Origin: Lycorma delicatula
Taxonomy: Eukaryota > Arthropoda > Insecta > Hemiptera > Fulgoridae
NCBI RefSeq assembly: GCF_047948215.1
Contig: NC_134455.1
Coordinates: forward strand, 348,128,491 to 348,192,490
Length of the DNA: 64,000 bases
Direction: 5' to 3'
Shown: positions 54,770-64,000 of the stretch, piece by piece
How the letters are laid out: the number at the start of each line of letters is the position of its first letter
Position numbering within the stretch: the stretch's first letter is position 1
Notes under the pieces: model-generated
Database searches by the model: none
Told to the model about the DNA's origin: nothing
The model's input: only the letters and a program-made list of their open reading frames with translations
Position numbers and translations under genes: made by a program

Positions 54770-55383
54770 TCATTCGTCTGGTCGGTTAATCTTAATCGAG
54801 AATGTATTTCAAATCATAAAACATTATTGGTTTATGATGAGTAAAATACATAATTTCATAATTACTTTTTAGGAGGTTCTGTTTCAATTCTAAAGTTTTG
54901 AAATTTTGTGATGGCTAATTTCTGTAGTAATATCAGTGAAAAAATTCAGCTAGGGATAAATATACTAATTTATCTAAAAAGATTAGTAATTACCGAAATA
55001 ATGACTGAAACAATCTGATTTTATGGTATTTAAGAAATCATTAAACTTTTTCAAATATTAATTACATGCTTTTTCTTCAAAATTTTACAACTTAAAAATA
55101 CAAAAAAAAAAGTTATGGATCTATGCCAAATTTACCGTGAAAAAAATAAAAGTAGTAAAAGTGGTGTTATTTTCTTTCATTTTAAATAAAATGTTAAATT
55201 ACTTAGTATTTAAATAAATTGTTAAAAAAATAATGTAAAAACGACTTAAATTTGAGGTGTATGTTTTGATTTAGTAAGAGTTTGTCATAAATAAATAACA
55301 GTTGCAAAAACCAAATATATTCTTTATTTTACTAAACTTTCTTTTACGTACTAAAATAAACATATAAAAGTTTAATGGAAATA
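54770..55383. other. AT-rich stretch
   Basis: Nothing recognised. Confidence 0.45.
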
Positions 55384-55804
55384 AGAAGGTCATTCAGTAA
55401 TTAAAGAGCTTTTAAATTATTCATGCAATAATTAAAAAGCAATTAGTAAAGGGGTTATGATACTTTTAGAATAAAAGTCGGTAATCATATGATGACTTTT
55501 AATCGGCTACTTGAGTAAAATTGTTTTTATTATAACCTCAAAATCTAATTTTACGATGGCAAGTCCTCTTGAAATTTGCGAATTAGTTGACCAGCATCCA
55601 ATGATCCGTTTTTTGCTTTCCGAAGATGAAACACCTGTTAACAGTTACTTTCGTTTCACCAAACAATAAGGACAATGTAAGAACTGCAGAAATTTTTAAA
55701 AACGGGTAGAAAAATTTAAAGATAGTAGGACTTCACAGCATCACCAGTATTTTCGTTGCGGAGCTGTATGTCATTAATAAGGCCTCACATATAATTAGCC
55801 CAAA

Positions 55805-56355
55805 ATTTCGACGTGTTCTTGTTTTCTCAGATTTCTTGTTTAGTAAAATGTATTCCAGACACCCTGTTGTCTCTGAAATTCAGTGTGTTATTTCGCAAAT
55901 GAATCACCGTAATACAACAGTGAGCTTCTGCTGGATTCCCAGCCATATTGGAATTCACCGGCAATGAGCGCGCGGTGATAGTGCGGCAAAGGAGGCTTAT
56001 TTAAAGTTTCCTTTCATCAATCGCCTCGCTTCGAACGATCTTGTTTATTTTCAAAAGAAGGTGGTGGTTCATGGTTAGTGGCAAAGCGAGTGGAATGCTA
56101 ATATTAACAATAATTTTCATCCAATCAAGAAAAGTTTGTCACCGTGGAGATTCTCATGCAGAAATAACGGTTAAAAGGAGGTAATTATTTGTCGTTTGCG
56201 AATAGGGCACACTAGGCTCACGCATGGATATGAGATGACTAAAACAGATGCACTTGTTTGTGTACGCTTAGAGTTCCAACAAACTGTGCACTACATTCTT
56301 GTAGATTGCATCTGTTATGCGGCTGGTAGATTTCAGACCGAGTATAGATGATGTT
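55805..56355 (+). pseudogene. jockey-like non-LTR element: RNase H and C-terminus
   Basis: The frame gives FSDFLFSKMYSRHPVVSEIQ, then SQMNHRNTTVSFCWIPSHIG near 55910, with CWIPSHxG the mark of the RNase H domain that removes RNA during cDNA synthesis. DSAAKEAY follows. Later, EVIICRLRIGHTRLTHGYEM and TVHYILVDCICYAAGRF form the usual C-terminal region with its Cys/His spacing worn down. The RT and endonuclease are absent, so this is a 5'-truncated insertion inside mariner D. There are several stops. Confidence 0.8.
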
Positions 56356-56365
56356 GATAATTTTT

Positions 56366-56492
56366 TTTTGTCTTCAGTCATTTGACTGGTTTGATGCAGC
56401 TCTCCAAGATTCCCTATCTAGTGCTAGTCGTTTCATTTCAGTATACCCTCTACATCCTACATCCCTAACAATTTGTTTTACATATTCCAAAA
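56366..56492 (-). mobile_element. non-LTR retrotransposon extreme 3' end
   Basis: Minus-strand reading gives EYVKQIVRDVGCRGYTEMKR, then LALDRESWRAASNQSND and a stop, followed by an A run (T run at about 56361-56369 on plus). This is the last part of an ORF2 protein, 5'-truncated. It fits as the missing C-terminus of the RT fragment at 58280-59110. Confidence 0.75.
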
Positions 56493-57050
56493 ATAATAAT
56501 AGTAAAAAAAAAAATTAAAAAAACAACTCCTTGTTATCTTTGATGAACTGTTGAGTTTAATTTCTCTTTGTATTATACTTGATCATTATAAAGACTAAAA
56601 CTTAAAATATATTTGAATATTACCAAAATATAACTAACACTAATTGTCCATCCGGAAGAAATGAAAAATGCGACCGCTCTGGTCGTGATTCTAACATCGA
56701 ATGCTAGTATGGCTTAACTCTCCGGTGAGCGCTAGCACCCACTAGATCGCAGCACCGGACGGCCCGACGTGGAACGGAACAGCGGCATTGCGTCGCAAGT
56801 TTAAACTAGGAACTAAGATATGAACTATTCTACAGGTTAATGAAATGTTGTTATTTTATGTTTTACCGTTTCTTAAGGCCGTCAGTTTATATTGAATTAC
56901 TGTAGTGAGTTTCAACTATCCACGCCATTTGCCGTAAAGCAGATGGTAATTTTATTTTAACTGAGGTATATATAATGTAATACATGTTTGTTTATTACAA
57001 CAAATATATCGTCTCCGGAAGATGATAATGCGAGTGTTTTTCGCCCACAA
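56493..57050. other. unassigned filler in mariner D
   Basis: Holds a GC-rich patch at 56665-56805 (gaccgctctggtcgtgattc, cagcaccggacggcccgacg). No match elsewhere was noticed. Confidence 0.45.
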
Positions 57051-58057
57051 AAAAAAGGACTTCAGTGATTGATGAGGACCGTTCTGCGCGTCCGATTGAA
57101 GTTTCAACTCCAGCGTTTGAAAATCGCAGACTCTCTCATCCACGAAAACCATCAATTATAGTTGAGATTACAGCTAAAAAATTACAAGCGTCTATACAGT
57201 TCATAAAATAATCACTGACAAGTTCAAGTACAGTAAAACAAGGGCAAAATAGGTTCCAAGAGAATCGACAGATTATCGTAAGAAAAGATTTTGCAAGCGC
57301 ACAGAGCTGAAACAACGGTACCACCACGAAATTGATGTATTTTTACATAGTATTCAAACCCATAATGAGGCATGGATTCACCATTATAAACAGGAATGAA
57401 AATCGGAGCAAAACCAGAAACCGAAGCAAAACCGGAATTAAAACTTTTATAAACCGGAGCATGGAGTGGAAGCACACGAGTTCACTTGTCAAGAAAAAAT
57501 TCCGAACTCGACCATCAGCAGGAAAATTCATGATGAAAATCTTTTAGGATGCAAAAGCCCGATTTTTTGTTGATCATCTAAAAAATCAACTGACAATAAA
57601 CAGCGCATAGTATTGAGACTGCTTATCAATAAATTAAAGCCAGTAATGTTGCAGAAACGTCCTGGAACTCAGCGCAAAGGCATAATTCTACTTAACGTTA
57701 ACGCTCGTTCTCATGTAACTGGAGAAACCATCAAAAAATTGCATCGGGACTGGCTAGCTCAACCCATATACACTCTTGACTGTCTAATCGGATTTCCAAT
57801 TGTTCCGTCTACACGGTAAGAAGTAGAATAGCAATAACGACGTCAAAGAAAATCTGTTAAATTGGATCCGACATTAAGACAAAGATTTCTTTGTAGTAGA
57901 TGTAAATGTTACTGGAGATTATGCTGAAAATTGAAAAAAAATAATAAACAGTTTTAGCTTCAAAGCAATTTCTGTCTTTAATTACTGAATGTCGTTCGTA
58001 AAAGAATATTTTTATTTCATTCAGTCTTGATATGCAAAGAATAACAAAAAAATACAT

Positions 58058-58168
58058 TTCGGCACGCCGGAAGGCGAAGGTAGATTTCACCGGTGCTAAG
58101 TAGGGGATAAAAAAGATTTCTACCTTAAAGTTAAGAAAAACTTCAAATTAAGTCATACAACAAGCTTC
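58058..58168 (+). repeat. REP-C fragment
   Basis: Contains ggcgaaggtagatttcaccg and ccttaaagttaagaaaaact, the first 110 bases of REP-C. Confidence 0.75.
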
Positions 58169-58279
58169 CAGCCGAAATTACCTGCATGAAGCGAGTTAAA
58201 ATTATAATTTTGCAAGAAATAATATTCTATAGTTATTGCAAGCACTTCTTTTAACCGGCTACTCGCAAACCTTGTCTAA

Positions 58280-59110
58280 ATGTCTTTCGCAATAATGAAA
58301 CTTATAAATTGGATAGATTACGCAACCTTATCAGTACTGTCACAGCTTTCTCATCATGTGGTCTATTTAACAACTTATTTGGGTCCAAATCGGACAAGGC
58401 GATGCCCTCTAGTTTTTCCGATTCTCTTTAATACTTCTTCGTTCGTTATATGGTCTTTCCATCTGACACTTATCATTCTACGCCACATCCTCATCTCAAA
58501 AGCCTCACTTCGTTTTCTGTCTGCCTTTCTCATCGTCTACATTGTAGCTTCCTCCATAGAGAATCACACTCGAAATAAAACATTTCATTTATCTCTTCCT
58601 TAACGCTAAGTTTAATTTTCCATAGAGCAGTCTTCCCTTCTTAAATGCCTGCTTACTTCTTGAAATTCTTCTTTTAATATCTACAAAGCAAGTCAAGTCA
58701 TCGATTAGAAAGCTCCCTATACACTGAAATCTCTTCACCTGCTCTAAAACTTCAATTCCTACCTTAATCTAAATCCTCTCCTCTTTTCCACCTAATACCG
58801 TACATTCTGTCTTATTTTTGTTGATCCTCATACTCTGACTTCTGCAAGCTAATCAAACTAATCAAGCTAATCAAATATTTAAATAATCAAGCCTTTCATT
58901 TAGTTTACTTGTACGCTCTGCCAGTACCGCAAAAACGTATACATTATATTCTTCTTCTCCCGATCTTTATTCCTCTTTTCCCATTCAGACAGCATTTAAT
59001 TATTTCTTTTGGATACATACTAAACAGTGTTGGTGACATGCAACATCCCTGCCTCACTCCCCTTCCACCTTCTCTATTCTTACTATCATTTCGTCTTTTA
59101 CCCTCACTTT
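58280..59110 (-). pseudogene. non-LTR reverse transcriptase fragment
   Basis: Minus-strand reading from 59110 gives GVRQGCCMSPTLFSMYPKEI, then IKCCLNGKRGIKIGRRRI and CIRFCGTGRA, where the catalytic FADD is worn. MRINKNKTECTVLGGKEERI follows, then KRFQCIGSFLIDDLTCFVDI and RKADRKRSEAFEMRMWRRMI with NEEVLKRIGKTRG. This order is seen in insect non-LTR polymerases with the RQGC...SPTLFN block; the clade is not assigned. The strand and order fit the 3' end at 56366-56492, from which it is now separated. Stops and shifts are numerous. Confidence 0.75.
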
Positions 59111-59114
59111 AGGC

Positions 59115-59464
59115 CTCTACAAACAAGTAGGTACAACAAATACCCGATTTCATATTTTGTTAGTTTTATTCTAATTCCCTTAAATAGATTTTATAATAAA
59201 GCTAAAAAAATTAATTAAAATGTTATCTTATTATGGGAACATATAATATTTTATTAATTTTTGTATGAGGTAAATAATGCTACAGTTGGTGACCTGTCTA
59301 TCATTACCGAAATATATCTGCAACCTCTAGAAACCATATTTTTAAATCGTTTACTAAGTACATTTTTCTAATATTGATTTCCAAAATCGGTTTTTATTTA
59401 GATTGCATTTTTTTTTTAATGAAAGGCGAGTATAATAGTATAATATTCCAGTGAAAATTTGTAC
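59115..59464. other. AT-rich stretch
   Basis: Nothing recognised. Confidence 0.45.
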
Positions 59465-59550
59465 CATTGAAAGGATCCATGCCTGACCGGGATTCGAACC
59501 CGGGACCTCTGCTCTAAATGCCGGAATGCTACCTACTGCCATGGAGGATG
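59465..59550 (-). mobile_element. SINE-2 head, best preserved
   Basis: On minus: cctccatggcagtaggtagc, then ggtcccgggttcgaatcccg and gtcaggcatgg. The B box GGTTCGAATCC is perfect and the T arm pairs (cccgg/ccggg), but the acceptor and D arms do not. It is a SINE head and not a tRNA gene. Confidence 0.8.
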
Positions 59551-60823
59551 GCATTTCATAACTGGTTTGATCGATTTTTAAGTAATAATAATAAAAAAAG
59601 TAAACTGAAATTTAAAAATTCTACTTGTATTTGAAAAAAAAATTCTTTCAATCGTGAATTCGACTTTTTTTTAAAATAATTTAAATTAACTACTTTATTC
59701 TTGAGTTAATGGTAAAAATGTACTGACATATGAACAAAATGTTTAAAATTTGGTTGAAAAACCCACAGGGATGTTATGAAATTCTTAAACATCTCAAAAA
59801 GTATTTTGCATTCATTTTCATTTTTTCCAGTCAGAAGTGTAAGATTATCTTTAGCAGAATCGAACATCATTCTATCATCTATTTTTTACTTTATTACTCA
59901 TTATCATTTACCAATCTTAAGTAATCATATTTCCCTTTCAAAATAATATATATATTTTTTTAATATACTGATTTTTTTAAATCATAAAAACTTCTTTATT
60001 TGTTTATCAACAACTAATAAATGAAAAGTAGGTATTCTCTAGGCTTGTAGTGTCTAACAAGAAGTTTAAGCTGTGTAAAACATTTAACTAATACATCGCT
60101 TTATTTATATGTTAAATGAAATACTATTAAATGTTTATTTATAAATTGCCACCTACCTATGTTATTAAAAACAACCGAACATTTGTACCCACATATTTAC
60201 TTAAAAAAGTTGTGCAAATTTAACATCTGTATAAAATTAATTTACATTATACATTATTACATCATAAAGTTCAAAATTCATTTTCACTTATGTTTTTACT
60301 TTCCTGTGTCATAGAGATATATGCTGCTGCAACAGCTATAGATCTAACGGGAAAGTATATATAGACGGTAAAAAAAATCTAAGAAAAAATTGTTTTTTTT
60401 TTCTTTTTAATTTTTTGCCCTAAGGAGACATTTAAAATGGTTTAACAAAAAAAAAAAAATTTTAATTTTATAAATAAATAATTATAAATAACAATTAATT
60501 ATTAGTTAATTTAATTAATTACTGATATTTACTGATTATTATAATTGTTCATAATTATTGAATTATTAATAACGTTTATGTTCACCCTACTTGTTTACTT
60601 TTACGAGTAAAAAAGCCCAAAAAGGCGTTTTTTTTACAACCTTGAAGGAAATAATGTATTAGATTTTTGAAAAACTTGAAAAATGGGTGGGAGTGTTTTG
60701 GCTGAAATTAAATTTCAAATCTTTATTGGGGTACTTCAAAAAATATTTTCGTAACAAAAGTTGAAGTTTTTTTATCGAGATCACAAATTACCAAAAAATA
60801 TTATATAATAATCACCCCTCCCA

Positions 60824-60858
<35 letters not shown>

Positions 60859-60939
60859 AGCTTTATCTTGCTTCAGAGAAGGAGTTAATGGGAATTTTTT
60901 GTTTCTGTATTTTCTAAATCAAAAAACCTCCAAAATACA
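59551..60939. other. AT-rich stretch
   Basis: Only weak items are seen: 60298-60357 looks like an isolated REP-B terminal hairpin (tactttcctgtgtcatag ... aacgggaaagta), and there is a TA run near 60830. Confidence 0.45.
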
Positions 60940-61226
60940 ATTTTTTTGGATTTTGGGCTTTTTTGGACACTTTTAGTCCAGTCAATCGCAATTAAATGGA
61001 GAGGTGTACAACTAGATGTTACAACAGTCCTAAATCCAAAATTTCAACATCCTACATACAGTTAATCGTTTTTGAGTTACGTGAGATACATACGTACGTC
61101 CAGACGTCACGCCGAAATCAGTTAAAATGGATTCAGGGATGGTCAAAATGGATATTTCCGTTAAAATCTGAAAACCTAAATTTTTCGCGATCACAATACT
61201 TCCTTTATTTCGTAAACGGAAGTAAA
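60940..61226 (-). repeat. REP-A copy, 5' third, reversed
   Basis: Contains gatgttacaacagtcctaaa, ccagacgtcacgccgaaatc and ends ttcgtaaacggaagtaaaaa, the worn terminal hairpin. The other end is missing. Confidence 0.85.
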
Positions 61227-62239
61227 AATCTATTTGTTTTTAAATTTCGTATTTAATTTATTTAACATTAATTGTAGTCAATATTTTAATTATTTAAAAA
61301 GCCCCGTGATGCATAAGCCCCTAATTTTTAAAAAAAGCTTCACAGAAAAAATGTTTAATTTATTTATTTATTTTTATTTTTAAAGTTAATACACTTGTTT
61401 GTTTACTTTGCTGCTATACTTTATTTAAATTGGTTCCTAAATACATCAAAACCATAAATAAACCGATGGACGAATAATAACATTAATGGAAAGTACCCAG
61501 AAATACTCATCGTGAAATACCGCCTCTAATATTTTACATTACTTTTCTACAATACATAACGAGTATTTAGCAACACAACAGTAATAACTTAGTAATAAGT
61601 TACATTACTACGCTAGGGTAGTCTGTGCCTTCTATCTCCTCAAGTGTCAAGCTCCATGCCACCTCCTGCATGATTGAGGTCAAACGTTGGATCGTACCAT
61701 CTACATCGATTGCGGTGTTTAATAGAAAAGTCGCAGGTAACCTTTCCACTCAGCTCTGGTAACAATCTCATTCGGTCCTATTGTTATGAATTCCCCTTAT
61801 TTATAAACATTTTACTTAGAGACAACACTACAGGTGAGCGAGTAGTCAGTTGGATGTAGAATCAAAGTTATTCCTCATATCAGTGTAGAAAAAGGAAACT
61901 TCCATAGCTAAACAGAAATTCATTACATCAGAAGTCTTAATCGCAATTAAACGTCAATAAGCTGGTTCCAATCCAAAGATAACATTAAATGGGACAGTAA
62001 ATTGCTGAAAATCGTAGGAGCCCAAGCCAGTTCAATATTTCAATTTTGGATGTCATTGGGGCAAAATAGTGGGAACTGAGTATGTCTTAACCCATTCCTG
62101 ATTAATATCACAAAACCTCCATGTGCTCTGCCATCTAGATAGTTAGTCGCAAACATTGAATAATCTGGAATATAAAACCTGGAAAAAATAAAATTAAACA
62201 TTTTGGTTATTGTTTTATTTTGTTGAGCTTCTTAGTTTC
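61227..62239. other. unassigned stretch
   Basis: 61620-62160 is less AT-rich than its surroundings but shows no family I recognise on either strand. Confidence 0.4.
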
Positions 62240-62845
62240 AAAATTTACCGAATTTACCGAAGGTACCGAATCGACCGGGCGATCAAGGTTGAGAACCGGC
62301 CAGACTTTTTTACACTTTAAATATTACTAATTTATTTAATTTTACCGCTCACCTGTGACGTCACAACATAAAAGACGACTACAACATAATTTTTTGGCGT
62401 GGGGGGTGCGATTTTGTAAAACTTTCTTTTTTCAAATATGGTTAAGTTTTAATCGTTAACAAATGTGGCTAAGAAAAATGTGACCTTAATTATGCGAAAT
62501 CTCGAGATACTGAGGGTGACCTTCCTTTACCCTCTTGACGTTTTACGTTGAAAGTTTAACGGCATCAATGTCCCATACATAAAAGTAATCTGATCAAATT
62601 TGGTCAAAATCGGTCCAATAGTTCTGGAGATAAAGGTGATTTAGAGGCCAACACCCTACGTACGAAAATGACACATTCGTACGTACGAACATTAATATCC
62701 CGAAAATTTCCAATCGGTTCTTTTGGGTGCTTAGGTGTAAAAACGTAAAGATGCAGAGAAAACCACATTGGGCTGATTACAATACCTTATCCTGCTAGAG
62801 CTATCGTTCTGCTTTAGCGCTGTCTAAATGGCAAAGTAAAACGAA
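62240..62845 (+). repeat. REP-B copy 7
   Basis: From cgaatcgaccgggcgatcaa through tgacgtcacaacataaaaga, cgaaatctcgagatactgag and gtgatttagaggccaacacc to a worn closing hairpin. The 5' third is missing. Confidence 0.85.
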
Positions 62846-63971
62846 AAAATCCACAGCCGTCTTTTTAAAATTTAAATACCATAATAATATTGATATTGTA
62901 ATGGTAGTTTTCTGTAAAAATAAATCTACTGTTTAGTAAAATTTCATTTAATACAAATTTAAAAATTAATTTTACTATATTATTTTCTTTTTTTATAATA
63001 TGAATTTGTAAAATGAACTAACGTTGAAAGTGAAAAAAAATTATAATAAATAAAATTCGATACCTGTAAATAAGAGTATAAGGACAAATGATAGATATAC
63101 CTGTGAGTACCACTCGAAAAAATATTTATAGAATAGAGACGTAGATATTTATAAAAACATAGAACGAGGTCAAATTTTATAGTATTACCTACCAACTACG
63201 CAAAGAGATGTGTTATGCATTACTGAATGATACGTTTTGTTTCTGTTTTGTGGCTTCATAATTCTAGAATAGTTACACCGATTTTCGTGATACGGATACC
63301 ACGCTATTTGTATGTCAATCTTACATTATACTTATAATTTATTAGTGAATTTTCCAAATTACTGTGACGCCAAAAAAATAAATGATTACATCTTTAAATA
63401 AATCAATATTTTCTGCTAAAATTTTGTGAGGAATTATGTTAAATTCCATAGCTAAATCGAAAAATATTCTTGTAGTCTTATTGTTTTTATTAAACCTGTT
63501 AATTATTATAATAAAACCGCATCATTTTGATTTTCCGGATTAAAAGCCGTACTGATTATTATTATTGTCAAGAAACTTTATTATTCGATTTTTTAATATT
63601 TTTTTTTTCAATTACTTAAATTGACTGCTTCAATTACTTACTGAAAATGTTACTTAAGAGACTTTTCGGTCTGTAATTTGCCAGATTTTTTTTTATCCCC
63701 CGATTTACGTATTGCGATTATTTTGGCTATTTTAAATTTACTAGGGAAATATCCTTCAATAAAACATCTATTTATTATGTGTTAAAGTGGTTTTACTATG
63801 TAGTTATTTATTTTCTTTTAAGTAAGTAGCATGAAAGTTTCGATTCCAGGTGATGAATTATGAAATTTTTTTTACTTTTAATATTTCAGTAATATTTGTT
63901 GGGTTAAGAAACAGGCTATTAATAGAGGGTACGGGGTTAACGAAGAGGTTGATTTAAGTTATTTGTATTTT
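62846..63971. other. AT-rich stretch
   Basis: Nothing recognised. Confidence 0.45.
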
Positions 63972-64000
63972 TACTTCCTTGTACGAAGTAAAGGAAATAT
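63972..64000 (+). repeat. REP-A copy, start only
   Basis: The window ends within acttccttgtacgaagtaaa, the terminal hairpin that opens REP-A. Confidence 0.8.

Larger units (their letters stand above)
55556..57830 (+). pseudogene. mariner D transposase, split and decayed
   Basis: Part one starts at 55556 (MASPLEICELVDQ, then FLLSEDETPVNSYFRFTKQ) and includes RVEKFKDSRTS near 55720. Part two resumes near 57065 with SVIDEDRSARPIEVSTP, then IIVEITAKKLQASIQF, HGVEAHEFTCQEKI and GIILLNVNARSHVTG near 57690. In this last motif the catalytic Asp of HDNAR is lost. The final part, LHRDWLAQPIYTLD, ends without a recognisable third Asp. Stops and frameshifts are frequent. Compared with mariner B, this copy is older or under less repair. 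Confidence 0.8.
55384..57998 (+). mobile_element. mariner D, interrupted by retroelement insertions
   Basis: The ends 55384-55406 and 57976-57998 are inverted (sharing CATTCAGTAATTAAAGA) with TA outside (55382-55383, 57999-58000). Without the inner block of about 1.25 kb the element would be near 1.36 kb, normal for mariner. It is a sister of mariner B. Confidence 0.85.

Overview
The window is an A+T-rich stretch of eukaryotic, almost certainly insect, nuclear DNA. This rests on the mix of elements seen: mariner, Tc1-like, hAT-like and pogo/jerky-like DNA transposons; R1-like, jockey-like and other non-LTR retrotransposons; Penelope-like elements with a GIY-YIG endonuclease; tRNA-derived SINEs; and long TA and GT microsatellites. 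A hemipteran host is a guess from the look of the SINEs, not something the sequence proves. I found no convincing host gene, no real tRNA or rRNA gene, and no bacterial-type feature. Every protein-like stretch that I recognise is a decayed mobile-element gene. The one possible exception is a 47-codon ORF below a promoter-like patch at 45.8-46.5 kb.

Layout, 0-24 kb. An internally deleted mariner (1-745) is followed by a 1.46 kb inverted-repeat element that encloses a gag/endonuclease piece of an R1-like retrotransposon (1985-3446). Dispersed repeats come next, called here REP-A to REP-G. Then there is a pogo/jerky-like transposase C-terminus split by a SINE that is itself split (8937-10453). 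A complete but dead mariner lies at 19076-20406. A REP-D copy at 22.2-23.3 kb is interrupted by a SINE with a clean 15 bp target duplication.

24-35 kb. A Penelope-like endonuclease piece (24.95-25.38 kb) is followed head-to-tail by a second Penelope-like element. The second runs from its RT (25.7 kb) to its 3' end (29.8 kb) and has been split by an AT-rich block holding a perfect 55 bp inverted repeat, by a non-LTR tail, and by a full-length mariner (28098-29441). A complete Tc1-like element with 30 bp inverted repeats and TA duplications occupies 32901-34284.

35-64 kb. A second, uninterrupted REP-D copy carries a tripled internal unit. A non-LTR RT gene (37.66-38.95 kb) was hit by two SINEs at one site. 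An R1-like tail, two broken IS630/Tc1-type transposases, REP-E copies, a hAT remnant, an ISXO2/Merlin-like fragment and a GC-rich palindromic duplication follow. At 55.4-58.0 kb a mariner related to the 19 kb copy contains a jockey-like RNase H piece and the tail of another retrotransposon, whose RT lies just beyond it. The window ends inside a new REP-A copy.

The elements work together only as layers of insertion. Target duplications and split reading frames let the order be read: old coding elements first, then SINEs and mariners on top. I saw no new defence or biosynthetic system. The best leads are the terminal hairpin shared by REP-A and REP-B, the SINE families with different heads on one tail, and the Penelope nest.
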